Of a DNA stretch of 64,000 bases, positions 1 to 8,621 are shown in pieces (within the stretch, counting starts at the first letter, position 1; every line of letters begins with the position of its first letter). Under the pieces are notes generated by a model. It ran no database searches. It was not told the origin of the DNA and saw only the letters and a list, made by a program, of their open reading frames with translations. The position numbers were made by a program, and so were the translations under genes. Source of the stretch: Nonlabens sp. YIK11 (GTDB taxonomy: Bacteria > Bacteroidota > Bacteroidia > Flavobacteriales > Flavobacteriaceae); contig NZ_LBMJ01000001.1 of assembly GCF_001413925.1 (NCBI RefSeq), positions 62,001-126,000 of the forward strand, in the 5' to 3' direction.

Positions 1-818
1 GTCGCTTTTTTAATGAGTCAGAAGATTTGAGCGGTTCTCCAGTCGTCGTTTTAGGTTATGAAATAGCCCAAAATCTATTTGACAACCAAAATCCCATCGG
101 GAAACGCGTTAGGCTTTACGGCAATAAGTTTACCGTTATAGGTGTACTGGAAAAAGAAGGAGCATCTGGAGTGAGCATGGGACCAGGAAAAGATGAGTCT
201 GCCTACATTCCCGTAAACTTCATACGTCGTATCTACAGCGATAAAAACCAAAACACAACCACCGCCATGATCATGAAACCCAAGCCAGGAACTGATCTTG
301 ATGAGTTCATGGCAACGGTAGAGCAACGATTGCGCACTGCCAGAGGATTGAAAAGTGAAGACATCAACACCTTTTTTATCAATCCATTAAAGGGTTTTGC
401 AGATTTTATTGATCAAGTCACTGGAGTCATGACCTTGATAGGTGTTATCATTTCTGGATTCTCGATGCTGGTAGGCGGATTTGGAATTGCCAACATCATG
501 TTTGTGAGCGTCAAAGAAAGAACGAATTTGATCGGAATTCAGAAGTCCTTGGGCGCCAAGAGCCGTTTCATCCTTTCTCAATTTTTGTTTGAATCTATCA
601 TACTTGCCGTTTTTGGTGGGCTATTCGGTTTGTTTTTTGTCTGGCTGGGAACGGTAGTGGCAAATTCCATTGCTGAAGATTTTCAGTTCATACTATCCAT
701 CAACAACATTATTTTAGGCACCAGCATATCAGCAGCCATAGGATTATTAGCTGGAATTATTCCTGCAATTTCTGCTTCGCGCATGGATCCTGTAGAGGCT
801 ATCCGCACCGGAATGTAA
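1..818 (+). CDS. MacB/FtsX-type ABC transporter permease, C-terminal part (5' truncated)
   Basis: The reading frame is open from base 3, so the window cuts into the gene; the TTG at 27 is an internal codon, not the start. The first part is the end of a MacB-type periplasmic domain (SPVVVLGYEIAQNLF, PIGKRVRL, FTVIGVL). It is followed by an FtsX domain with three to four hydrophobic segments (about residues 130-165, 185-215 and 225-255) and the usual ending ISASRMDPVEAIRTGM. The family forms inner-membrane permeases that work with a MacB-like ATPase to export lipoproteins, peptides or drugs. The partner genes would lie upstream, outside the window, so the substrate is unknown. Confidence 0.9.
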   Translation, partial: RFFNESEDLSGSPVVVLGYEIAQNLFDNQNPIGKRVRLYGNKFTVIGVLEKEGASGVSMGPGKDESAYIPVNFIRRIYSDKNQNTTTAMIMKPKPGTDLDEFMATVEQRLRTARGLKSEDINTFFINPLKGFADFIDQVTGVMTLIGVIISGFSMLVGGFGIANIMFVSVKERTNLIGIQKSLGAKSRFILSQFLFESIILAVFGGLFGLFFVWLGTVVANSIAEDFQFILSINNIILGTSISAAIGLLAGIIPAISASRMDPVEAIRTGM

Positions 819-864
819 GAAATGGAATCGCGCTCAACCGCATCCATTCTTTACTCCTAACTAC

Positions 865-872
865 TATATTTG
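865..872 (+). promoter_or_regulatory. -7 promoter element of mvaD
   Basis: TATATTTG matches the Bacteroidetes -7 consensus TAnnTTTG and ends 17 bases before the TTG start of mvaD. No clear -33 TTG is seen. It predicts a transcript with a leader of roughly 10 bases. Confidence 0.5.
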
Positions 873-889
873 CAGCAAACCCAACTCTC

Positions 890-1948
890 TTGGAAGAACA
901 GTTTCAACTAATCGCGACACCTCAACTCAAATCACAACTTAGTGCTTCTTGGCAAGCACCATCCAACATTGCGTTAGTCAAATATTGGGGCAAGCATGGC
1001 ATGCAGTTGCCTGCAAATCCGTCGATTAGTTTTACACTCAATGATTGTCGTACGATCACTACCATGACCGCTACTCAATCTGAAAAACACGGTTTTGAAG
1101 TCTTGTTAGACGGCACATTAAAGCCTTCTTTTGCGCCAAAAATCGAAGCTTATTTCAAGCGTATTGAGGCCTACTCGCCATGGATCAAAAACTATCATTT
1201 CAAGATCGAGACCAGCAACACGTTCCCGCACAGCAGCGGTATCGCCAGTAGTGCGAGCAGCATGGCTGCCATGTCGTCCTGTATTGTTGCCATGGAAAGT
1301 GACTTAACAGATAACGCCATTGACAAGAAAAAAGCCAGTTTTTTGGCACGTTTGGGCTCTGGAAGCGCTTGTAGAAGTCTTGAAGGTAAACTGGTCGTTT
1401 GGGGTAATCATGAAGACACCGCAGGCAGTTCAGATCTATACGGTATAGACGTGAGCGAGAAGCTTCATCCTATCTTTCAGGATTTTCAAGACACCATCTT
1501 GTTAGTGGACAAAGGCGAGAAAACCGTAAGTTCCACGGTAGGTCATGAGCTTATGAACGGGCACGCTTTCGCGAAAGCGAGATTCCAACAAGCCCATTCC
1601 AACTTATCAAAAATCAAGGAATATTTATTCAACGGCGACTTGGAAGGATTCATTAAAATCACCGAAAGTGAAGCACTCACGCTGCACTCCATGATGATGA
1701 CGTCGCATCCCTATTTTATCCTCATGAAGCCCAATACGCTGTCGATCATCGAGGAGATCTGGAAATTTAGATCGAGAACAAATACGCCTGTGTGTTTCAC
1801 GCTGGACGCTGGTGCAAACGTACACATGCTTTATCCTGCGGCGCATAAGCAGGCTGTTGAAGAATTGATTAAGAGTAAATTAGCGCAGTATTGTCAAAAT
1901 GAACATTATATTTGTGATCATATAGGCAACGGCGCCAGCGCTGTTTAG
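890..1948 (+). CDS. mvaD: Diphosphomevalonate decarboxylase
   Basis: Converts mevalonate 5-diphosphate to isopentenyl diphosphate, the last step of the mevalonate pathway, in the cytoplasm. GHMP-kinase fold of 352 residues, normal for the family. Visible motifs are APSNIALVKYWGK (residues 23-35), the ATP-binding loop SSGIASSASS (115-124), LGSGSACRS (155-163) and the catalytic-Asp region LDAGANVHML near the C-terminus. The TTG start at 890 fits the promoter just upstream. The gene ends 10 bases before mevalonate kinase, so the two are an operon. A copy of the dispersed palindrome at 1564-1579 encodes AFAKA near residue 226, in a variable region. Confidence 0.95.
   Translation: MEEQFQLIATPQLKSQLSASWQAPSNIALVKYWGKHGMQLPANPSISFTLNDCRTITTMTATQSEKHGFEVLLDGTLKPSFAPKIEAYFKRIEAYSPWIKNYHFKIETSNTFPHSSGIASSASSMAAMSSCIVAMESDLTDNAIDKKKASFLARLGSGSACRSLEGKLVVWGNHEDTAGSSDLYGIDVSEKLHPIFQDFQDTILLVDKGEKTVSSTVGHELMNGHAFAKARFQQAHSNLSKIKEYLFNGDLEGFIKITESEALTLHSMMMTSHPYFILMKPNTLSIIEEIWKFRSRTNTPVCFTLDAGANVHMLYPAAHKQAVEELIKSKLAQYCQNEHYICDHIGNGASAV
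1564..1579. repeat. Dispersed palindrome, copy 1 (inside mvaD)
   Basis: Exact 16-base palindrome CGCTTTCGCGAAAGCG, read in frame as AFAKA. Confidence 0.95.
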
Positions 1949-1958
1949 ACCATATTTT

Positions 1959-2897
1959 ATGAAAGGACCATTATTCTATTCAAAGATTCTTCTTTTTGGC
2001 GAGTACGGCATCATCAAGGATTCCAAAGGACTTTCCATTCCCTACAATTTTTACAAAGGAGCGCTTAAAATCGCAGATACACCAGATGAAAAGGCTCTAG
2101 CATCCAACGCTAGCCTTGCCAGACTTGCAGACCATATTGAACAACTGGTAGAGAACGACATGGACTTCCCAGCGTTTGACATCAAGTCCATGAGAGCAGA
2201 TGTTGATGCAGGTATGTACTTTGACAGCAGTATACCACAAGGTTATGGTGTAGGAAGTAGTGGTGCTCTTGTAGCGTCTATTTATGACAAGTATGCGATC
2301 AATAAAATCACGGTGTTAGAAAACCTTACGCGTGAAAAACTATTGATCTTGAAAGATATTTTTGGCAAGATCGAGAGTTTTTTCCACGGGAAAAGTTCTG
2401 GCCTGGATCCACTAAACAGTTATTTGAGCCTTCCTATTCTTATTAATAGTAAGGAGGACATTGAACCTGCTGGCATACCATCGCAACTTGCAACCGGTAA
2501 TGGAGCGGTCTTCTTATTGGACTCTGGAGTTGTGGGAGAAACAGCACCTATGGTCAATATTTTTATGGAAAACATGAAGAAAGAAGGTTTCCGTAAGATG
2601 TTGAAGGAGCAATTTGTAAAGTACACCGATTCTTGTGTGGAGGATTTCTTGAGTGGCGATGTGAAAGGACTTTTTGGCAATGTCAAAAAGCTTTCTGGAA
2701 CCGTACTGGACAATTTCAAGCCTATGATTCCCGCACAGTTCCACGAACTGTGGAAAAAAGGATTAGACACTGGTGATTACTATTTAAAACTATGTGGATC
2801 TGGTGGTGGTGGTTACATCCTAGGTTTTACTGAAGATTTGCCCAAAGCACAAAAAGCATTAAAGGATTATAAACTGGAAGTAGTTTATAATTTCTAA
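1959..2897 (+). CDS. Mevalonate kinase-like GHMP kinase
   Basis: GHMP-family kinase of 312 residues, most likely phosphorylating mevalonate ahead of the decarboxylase encoded by the preceding gene. Visible motifs are KILLFGEYGI near the N-terminus, the glycine/serine ATP loop GYGVGSSGALVASIYDKY (about residues 94-111), SGLDPLNSYLS, and the C-terminal CGSGGGGYILGF. Phosphomevalonate kinase is also a GHMP protein and cannot be wholly excluded, but GEYG near the start plus mvaD linkage favours mevalonate kinase. Start ATG at 1959; a strong terminator follows 23 bases after the stop. Confidence 0.85.
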   Translation: MKGPLFYSKILLFGEYGIIKDSKGLSIPYNFYKGALKIADTPDEKALASNASLARLADHIEQLVENDMDFPAFDIKSMRADVDAGMYFDSSIPQGYGVGSSGALVASIYDKYAINKITVLENLTREKLLILKDIFGKIESFFHGKSSGLDPLNSYLSLPILINSKEDIEPAGIPSQLATGNGAVFLLDSGVVGETAPMVNIFMENMKKEGFRKMLKEQFVKYTDSCVEDFLSGDVKGLFGNVKKLSGTVLDNFKPMIPAQFHELWKKGLDTGDYYLKLCGSGGGGYILGFTEDLPKAQKALKDYKLEVVYNF

Positions 2898-2920
2898 AAT
2901 CTGCAACATTGATATAACCC

Positions 2921-2957
2921 AACTCCGATTCTTTTAAGACTCGGAGTTTTTTGTTTT
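2921..2957 (+). terminator. Rho-independent terminator of the mvaD-mevalonate kinase operon
   Basis: An 8-bp perfect stem (AACTCCGA 2921-2928 with TCGGAGTT 2941-2948), 12-base loop, then a T-rich run. Confidence 0.85.
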
Positions 2958-3067
2958 ATGGGGTCTTTTTGAAAATTGATTTTACGTGTCATTCACTGAT
3001 GAACCTGTGTTCATTTTAAAAAGATTAAACATATCTCAACACGATCTTCAAGGCCTATTAAAATTGC

Positions 3068-3075
3068 TAACTTTG
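3068..3075 (+). promoter_or_regulatory. -7 promoter element of the prenyltransferase gene
   Basis: TAACTTTG ends only 4 bases before the ATG at 3080. The mRNA would therefore be leaderless or nearly so, or translation begins at the in-frame ATG at 3098. Confidence 0.55.
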
Positions 3076-3079
3076 ATTC

Positions 3080-4018
3080 ATGCCAGCAACACAAACGATG
3101 ACTAAAAACAGATCCAGCACGCGGATTCTTACCGTCAAGGTATTGAGCTTGTTTTCTAGCGTTCGCTTGTATAACATAGGTCTAATAGCTATCGCTCAGC
3201 TGTTTGCTACAATTTTTATCATCGCGCCAGATACACCGGTATTAGAAATTTTAAGCGACTACAGGTTATGGCTTATCATAATCGCATCTGCCGCAGCGAT
3301 CGCTGGTGGTTATATCATCAATAACTTTTACGACCGCGAGAAAGACTTGATAAATAGGCCTCAAAAAACGCTTTTGGAAAATCAGGTGAAGCAGTCCACT
3401 TTATGGACTGTTTATTTCACACTCAATGGCGCGGCGTTTGTGATGGGAATGATCGTTTCCTGGCGCGCTGGGCTTTTTTATGCGCTCTATATTACTGCCA
3501 TGTGGTTGTATTCACACAAGATCAAGAAAGTACTTTTTGTAGGGAACTTGATGGCCGCAGCACTGGCGGTGAGTCCGTTTTTTGTGTTGTTCATGTACTA
3601 TAAAAATTTCTATCCGGTCATTTTGGTTCATGGGTTGTTTCTCTTTCTCATCATAGGTATGCGCGAATTGATCAAGGATCTGGAAAACCTGCGCGGCGAT
3701 CTGGCCCAAAATTACCAGACTTTGCCTGTGGTACTGGGCGAGCGTGCCTCAAAGAAGTTCTACACAGTACTTACCGTAATTACCATTGTTCCTATAGCAG
3801 CACTCATATTGAGGTTTGAAACCGGTTACATGAATTACTATTTTGCGTTCATAACCGGTGCTTTGCTCGTTTGTTTACCGCTATTATGGTCCTCACGACG
3901 CAAGCGCGAGTATTTACTCATTCACTTCATCCTCAAAGTGATTATTGTAGCTGGCGTCTTTTCCATTTTACTTATAGATTTACCAGCCATCGTCAATAGA
4001 ATACAAACCTTTTTATGA
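3080..4018 (+). CDS. UbiA-family prenyltransferase
   Basis: Integral membrane enzyme that transfers a polyprenyl chain from its diphosphate to an acceptor. About 312 residues with 7-9 hydrophobic segments. Both Asp-rich motifs are visible: NNFYDREKDLINRP (about residues 90-103) and RELIKDLENLRGD (about 195-207), which bind the Mg-diphosphate. Relatives in this family are often annotated as geranylgeranylglycerol-phosphate geranylgeranyltransferases; the acceptor cannot be read from sequence. The mevalonate genes just upstream fit an isoprenoid role. If the promoter at 3068 is used, the start may be the ATG at 3098 (MTKNRSSTR). The stop overlaps the next start as ATGA. Confidence 0.85.
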   Translation: MPATQTMTKNRSSTRILTVKVLSLFSSVRLYNIGLIAIAQLFATIFIIAPDTPVLEILSDYRLWLIIIASAAAIAGGYIINNFYDREKDLINRPQKTLLENQVKQSTLWTVYFTLNGAAFVMGMIVSWRAGLFYALYITAMWLYSHKIKKVLFVGNLMAAALAVSPFFVLFMYYKNFYPVILVHGLFLFLIIGMRELIKDLENLRGDLAQNYQTLPVVLGERASKKFYTVLTVITIVPIAALILRFETGYMNYYFAFITGALLVCLPLLWSSRRKREYLLIHFILKVIIVAGVFSILLIDLPAIVNRIQTFL

Positions 4019-4968
4019 GTCTTTCCACCATCAAAGTAGCTCTCGCACAGATAGCTCCAGTATGGCTGGATCACGCTGCCACACTGCATAAAATTTTGGA
4101 AACCCTGAAAGAAGCCAAAACAAACGGCGCTGAACTGGTGGTTTTCGGTGAGGCACTATTGCCGGGTTATCCGTTCTGGTTGGCCTTAACAGATGGCGCT
4201 GCGTGGAACAAAAGCGTGGTGAAGGAACTGCACAGGCATTATGCGCTCCATGCTGTGGATATCGACCGTGGAGATTTGGAGGATGTTTGCGCTTTCGCGA
4301 AAGCGAACCAAATAGCCATCTATCTAGGAATCATTGAACGTCCTAGCGATCGTGGTGGTCATTCCCTGTACGCGAGCCTTGTTTACATTGACCAAAACGG
4401 TGTAATTCAAAGCGTTCATCGCAAACTGCAGCCCACCTATGACGAGCGACTTACCTGGTCGCCTGGCGATGGTAATGGACTGGTAACACACAAACTCAAG
4501 GACTTTACGGTAAGTGGCCTGAACTGCTGGGAAAACTGGATGCCTTTACCTCGAGCTGCCATGTATGCGCAAGGTACCAACCTGCATGTGGCAGCCTGGC
4601 CTGGAAGCGATCACAACACAAAGGACATCACGAGATTTGTCGCACGAGAAGGAAGAACCTATGTGTTGTCGGTTTCTTGCATGATGTTCAAGGAAGATTT
4701 TCCTGCTGGCACTCCGCATCTGGAAGAAATCCTGGTAAATGCACCAGCCGTACTGGCCAATGGTGGCAGTTGCATCGCAGGTCCAGATGGCGAATGGATC
4801 ATCGAGCCACAAATAGGCAAGGAAGAAATACTTTATGCCACACTAGATCTAAATCGGGTGTTTGAAGAACGCCAGAATTTTGACGCTGCCGGCCATTATT
4901 CCAGACCTGATGTCACACAGTTAAACGTCAATAGAGAGCGACAAACAACAGTGAAGTTTAAGGATTGA
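4015..4968 (+). CDS. Nitrilase-superfamily carbon-nitrogen hydrolase (true nitrilase branch)
   Basis: A 317-residue hydrolase with the Glu-Lys-Cys triad: Glu in VVFGEALLPGYPFW, Lys in HRKLQPTYDE and Cys in GLNCWENWMPLPR. The HRKLxPTxxER and GLNCWEN forms are typical of genuine nitrilases (R-CN to R-COOH plus ammonia) rather than amidases. Its substrate is unknown. The start overlaps the prenyltransferase stop by 4 bases, so the two are translationally coupled, an odd pairing that suggests it may act on a metabolite unrelated to classic nitrile detoxification. A palindrome copy at 4290-4305 encodes AFAKA in a loop. Confidence 0.88.
   Translation: MSLSTIKVALAQIAPVWLDHAATLHKILETLKEAKTNGAELVVFGEALLPGYPFWLALTDGAAWNKSVVKELHRHYALHAVDIDRGDLEDVCAFAKANQIAIYLGIIERPSDRGGHSLYASLVYIDQNGVIQSVHRKLQPTYDERLTWSPGDGNGLVTHKLKDFTVSGLNCWENWMPLPRAAMYAQGTNLHVAAWPGSDHNTKDITRFVAREGRTYVLSVSCMMFKEDFPAGTPHLEEILVNAPAVLANGGSCIAGPDGEWIIEPQIGKEEILYATLDLNRVFEERQNFDAAGHYSRPDVTQLNVNRERQTTVKFKD
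4290..4305. repeat. Dispersed palindrome, copy 2 (inside nitrilase gene)
   Basis: Exact CGCTTTCGCGAAAGCG, in frame as AFAKA. Confidence 0.95.
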
Positions 4969-5142
4969 TATCCTGATGCGTTGATGAAGTGATCAAAATA
5001 GCTGCGTTTTGAAGTACGAAAATGGAAGTATGATAAGAATCATAAGGACATCTGCTACTATTCTCTCCAGTTGCCTTCTATTTATTTTAGGATCAGCATA
5101 TTCATTTAAAATTTCTTTTGAATCTTGCATTTATCAAAAAGT

Positions 5143-5150
5143 TATCTTTG
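5143..5150 (+). promoter_or_regulatory. -7 promoter element that fixes the start of the RluB-like gene
   Basis: TATCTTTG with a TTG at 5118-5120 as a possible -33 element. Transcription would begin near 5156, so the upstream TTG at 5118 cannot be the translation start; the ATG at 5166 is. Confidence 0.6.
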
Positions 5151-5165
5151 CAAAAAATTACAGTG

Positions 5166-6146
5166 ATGAGCAGAGGCAATGAAGGATCTAGTGGTAAAGG
5201 CAGTGGCCGTCAAGGCGGCAAGGCTGGATCCAGTAGTAAAGGCGGAAACAGAAGAAATGCTGGTTCTCAGGACCATAAAAGTAACACCTCAGGTCGTGGT
5301 GGAGCATCTACAAAAAATACACGCGGTGGTAAAAACCAGGTGATAGGTACTTCCAGATCTGGAAATCCAGTAACCAAAAAGGAATACATCAATCGCAAGA
5401 AGAAAGAGAACTCTACCAGCAAAAAGAGCTCTGCAACTGGAATAAGATTGAATAAATACATAGCGAACAGTGGTCTTTGCAGCCGTCGCGATGCCGACAT
5501 CTACATCGCTGCAGGAAGCGTAACCGTAAACGACAAGCCGGTAACCGAAATGGGTTTCCGAGTGCAGCCGTCTGACGAGGTGAAATTTGACGGCCGTTCC
5601 ATAGAGCCTAAAAGAAAAGAATACTTCCTACTCAATAAACCTAAAGGCTTTATCACACCTAGAACCGGAGAAAAGCAAAGCAAAACCGTGATGGATTTGA
5701 TGGCAACGGCCTCATCCAGCAGATTGCACTACATAGGACGACTAGGCAGAAAATCATTAGGGCTCATGATATTTACCAACGATCTAGAGATCGCAAATAT
5801 CATGAACAATCCTAAAAAGCGCTTGCGCAAAATATATCATGTCGCTCTGGACCGCAGCTTCAAGCATGAAGATCTCATGAAAATACGCAACGGTGTCACC
5901 ATCGAGGGCGAAGAAATTAAAGTTGAAGACATTAATTATGTGGAAGGCGGCAAAAACAACGAGATAGGTATCGAGGTGCACAGCGGCAAGGACAACATCG
6001 TACAACGTATCTTTGATAGTGTAGGCTATGAAGTGGTGACTCTGGATCGTGTTGTTATAGGAGGCCTGACTAAAAAAGACTTGCCTCGTGGTCACTATAG
6101 ATTACTAAGCAAACAAGAGATTATCAACCTAAAAATGCTCGCATAA
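5166..6146 (+). CDS. RsuA/RluB-family pseudouridine synthase-like protein lacking the catalytic Asp
   Basis: The first ~95 residues are low-complexity, rich in Gly, Ser, Lys and Arg, likely a disordered RNA-binding tail. An S4 domain follows (IRLNKYIANSGLCSRRDAD), then the RsuA/RluB core (EYFLLNKPKGFIT, GLMIFTND, RKIYHVAL, NIVQRIFDSVGYEV). In active members the signature is GRLDxxTxGLL with the catalytic Asp; here it reads GRLGRKSLGLM, so Asp is replaced by Gly. The bases (5740-5760) leave no frame ambiguity. It may bind rRNA without isomerising uridine, or a paralogue elsewhere may supply activity. The start was moved to 5166 because the promoter overlaps the longer reading frame. Confidence 0.85.
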   Translation: MSRGNEGSSGKGSGRQGGKAGSSSKGGNRRNAGSQDHKSNTSGRGGASTKNTRGGKNQVIGTSRSGNPVTKKEYINRKKKENSTSKKSSATGIRLNKYIANSGLCSRRDADIYIAAGSVTVNDKPVTEMGFRVQPSDEVKFDGRSIEPKRKEYFLLNKPKGFITPRTGEKQSKTVMDLMATASSSRLHYIGRLGRKSLGLMIFTNDLEIANIMNNPKKRLRKIYHVALDRSFKHEDLMKIRNGVTIEGEEIKVEDINYVEGGKNNEIGIEVHSGKDNIVQRIFDSVGYEVVTLDRVVIGGLTKKDLPRGHYRLLSKQEIINLKMLA

Positions 6147-6220
6147 TTTAATATTTGTATAACATAGAAGTTGCGAGCAAATAAGATATTAGCCTTTTAA
6201 ATTACATTTAAAACAACCTA

Positions 6221-7612
6221 TTGAATACTAAGTACATCGATCTCATTGATCAGACCTACCATTTTCCTACGGAAGAGTTTGACATCAAAGAAAAGCAACT
6301 GCACTTCCACGGTATTGACCTCATGAAACTGGTCCAGGAATATGGCAGCCCATTGAAGTTCACGTATCTACCTAAAATTTCAGAGAACATCAACCGTGCA
6401 AAAGGATGGTTTGAATCCGCTTTCGCGAAAGCGGACTATCAAGCAAAATATCGTTATTGCTATTGCACTAAGAGTTCCCATTTTAAGTACGTGCTGGATG
6501 AGGCGCTCAAAAATGATATCCATGTCGAGACCAGCAGTGCTTTTGACATCAACATTGTAAAGAGCCTTAGAGAAAGCGGTAAGATCACCAAGGATACTTT
6601 TGTGATTTGCAACGGCTTCAAACGTGATTTGTACATAGAAAATATTGCTAGCCTGATTGATTCTGGACAGCACAATTGTATTCCTGTAATTGACAATCAT
6701 GAAGAGTTGCCGTTACTACAACAAGCGACGGAAAAGAAATTCAAAGTAGGAATACGTATTGCCAGTGAGGAAGAGCCAAAATTTGAATTCTACACCAGTA
6801 GATTGGGAATAGGCTATAAAAACATCAATGCATTTTACAAGAACCAGATTGAAGGTAACGATCAAGTAGAGCTCAAAATGCTCCACTTTTTTATCAATAC
6901 CGGTATACGCGACACGGCTTATTACTGGAACGAACTTCACAAGTGTTTGAAGGTTTACATAGGTCTTAAAAAAATATGCCCATCTCTAGACAGCTTGAAT
7001 ATAGGTGGTGGGTTTCCTATCAAAAACAGTCTAGCTTTTGATTTTGATTATGAATACATGATTGAAGAGATCGTGAGCCAGATCAAAATCGTTTGTGACG
7101 ATGCAGAAGTGCCGGTTCCAGATCTGTTTACAGAATTCGGATCTTTTACCGTTGGAGAAAGCGGCGGCGCGATCTACAAGATTCTGCACCAAAAGCAGCA
7201 AAACGACCGTGAGAAATGGAGCATGATCAACAGCTCTTTTATCACCACATTACCAGATTCCTGGGCGATAAGCAAACGCTTTATTTTGTTGCCTCTTAAT
7301 CGCTGGAATGATGAATATGAACGCGTTCTTTTAGGCGGATTGACTTGCGATAGTGATGATTACTACAACAGTGAGCAAAACGTCAATGCTATTTACCTAC
7401 CTAAATATCACAAGGACAAACCTACTTATATAGGCTTTTTCAACACAGGTGCATATCAGGAAACCATAGGCGGTTATGGTGGTATACAGCACTGTTTGAT
7501 ACCAGCGCCTAAGCATGTTTTGATCGATAGAGATGAGAATGGCGAGATCGTGACAGAGTTGTTTAGAGACCAACAAACCTCTGAACAGATGCTTGAAATT
7601 TTGGGATACTAA
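6221..7612 (+). CDS. speA: Arginine decarboxylase, PLP fold III type
   Basis: Likely makes agmatine from arginine, first step of the polyamine operon with speB downstream. 463 residues. The family PLP-lysine region reads YRYCYCTKSSHFKYV, and the C-terminal part has the TFGSF-like LFTEFGSFTVGESGG and GFFNTGAYQETIGGYGG typical of fold III decarboxylases. It is clearly shorter than the ~630-residue E. coli enzyme, and the assignment to arginine rather than another amino acid rests mainly on the adjacent agmatinase. It starts with TTG at 6221; no other start gives the conserved N-terminus. A palindrome copy encodes SAFAKAD near residue 68. Confidence 0.8.
   Translation: MNTKYIDLIDQTYHFPTEEFDIKEKQLHFHGIDLMKLVQEYGSPLKFTYLPKISENINRAKGWFESAFAKADYQAKYRYCYCTKSSHFKYVLDEALKNDIHVETSSAFDINIVKSLRESGKITKDTFVICNGFKRDLYIENIASLIDSGQHNCIPVIDNHEELPLLQQATEKKFKVGIRIASEEEPKFEFYTSRLGIGYKNINAFYKNQIEGNDQVELKMLHFFINTGIRDTAYYWNELHKCLKVYIGLKKICPSLDSLNIGGGFPIKNSLAFDFDYEYMIEEIVSQIKIVCDDAEVPVPDLFTEFGSFTVGESGGAIYKILHQKQQNDREKWSMINSSFITTLPDSWAISKRFILLPLNRWNDEYERVLLGGLTCDSDDYYNSEQNVNAIYLPKYHKDKPTYIGFFNTGAYQETIGGYGGIQHCLIPAPKHVLIDRDENGEIVTELFRDQQTSEQMLEILGY
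6416..6435. repeat. Dispersed palindrome, copy 3 (inside speA), CC/GG flank form
   Basis: Perfect 20-base palindrome in which the usual TTCGC/GCGAA ends are replaced symmetrically by TCCGC/GCGGA. In frame as AFAKA. Confidence 0.95.
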
Positions 7613-7664
7613 ATCCTCAAGTCATATTTATTATATTTAAACCTTTGACATTAAATAATTTATC

Positions 7665-8603
7665 ATGAGTACATCTAACTATGCCGGCATCGAGGATCAA
7701 TATGCTGGATTGGATAACGCATCCATAGTTTTGATCCCTGTTCCCTATGATGGAACCAGTACCTGGCAAAAAGGAGCCGATAAAGGTCCAGATGCTTTTC
7801 TCGACGCGAGTCGCAACATGGAATTATATGACATTGAAACAGATACTGAAGTGTATCAACACGGTATCTATCTGGCAGATCCAGTTTCAGAGAACTCTTC
7901 TCCAGAAAAAATGGTGGATGCCGTTCATGCCGCAACTAAAAAATACATCAAGAGAAATAAGTTTGTAACGCTTTTTGGCGGCGAGCATTCCATCTCCATA
8001 GGTAGCATTCGCGCCTTTAACGAGATGTTTGAAAACTTGAGCGTACTCCAGATCGATGCTCACGCAGATCTACGTAAAACCTATGATGGCAGCAGCTACA
8101 ACCACGCATGTGCTGTATATGAAGCCAGCCAAAACACAAATCTGGTGCAGGTAGGTATACGCAGTATGGACAGCATTGAGCTAGGCATCAATGATGAAGA
8201 AAAAATATTCTATGCCCATGAAATGGTGCAGGATGATTACTGGTCAGAAAAAGCTACTGAAGCGTTGACTGAAAACGTTTTTATCACTATCGATCTTGAC
8301 GGTTTTGACCCATCCATTTGCCCATCTACCGGTACACCAGAACCTGGCGGCTTATTTTGGTACGAGACCCTAGACTTTTTGAGAGGCGTTTTTGAAGAAA
8401 AAAACGTCGTAGGTTTTGACATTGTAGAATTATGCCCTAATCCTAATGAGAAGTCGTCAGATTTTCTTGCGGCAAAATTGTACTACAAGATGCTGAGCTA
8501 CAAATTCAAGGATATCGCTTTAGAAGGTGAAGAAGGCTATGATGCAGACAAAGGTTTTGCAAAAGCCGGACTTAAGAAAATGAAAAATATCAACGAGGAC
8601 TAG
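7665..8603 (+). CDS. speB: Agmatinase (ureohydrolase family)
   Basis: Hydrolyses agmatine to putrescine and urea using two Mn ions. 312 residues. Metal-binding motifs are all present: GGEHSIS, DAHADLR and DLDGFDPS, with the substrate-loop region SYNHACAVYEASQ. It lies 52 bases after the arginine decarboxylase and 18 bases before the deoxyhypusine-synthase homologue, in an apparent operon. Other ureohydrolases (arginase, guanidinobutyrase) share the motifs; the decarboxylase neighbour favours agmatinase. Confidence 0.9.
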   Translation: MSTSNYAGIEDQYAGLDNASIVLIPVPYDGTSTWQKGADKGPDAFLDASRNMELYDIETDTEVYQHGIYLADPVSENSSPEKMVDAVHAATKKYIKRNKFVTLFGGEHSISIGSIRAFNEMFENLSVLQIDAHADLRKTYDGSSYNHACAVYEASQNTNLVQVGIRSMDSIELGINDEEKIFYAHEMVQDDYWSEKATEALTENVFITIDLDGFDPSICPSTGTPEPGGLFWYETLDFLRGVFEEKNVVGFDIVELCPNPNEKSSDFLAAKLYYKMLSYKFKDIALEGEEGYDADKGFAKAGLKKMKNINED

Positions 8604-8621
8604 ATCCTCAAAAACACATCC

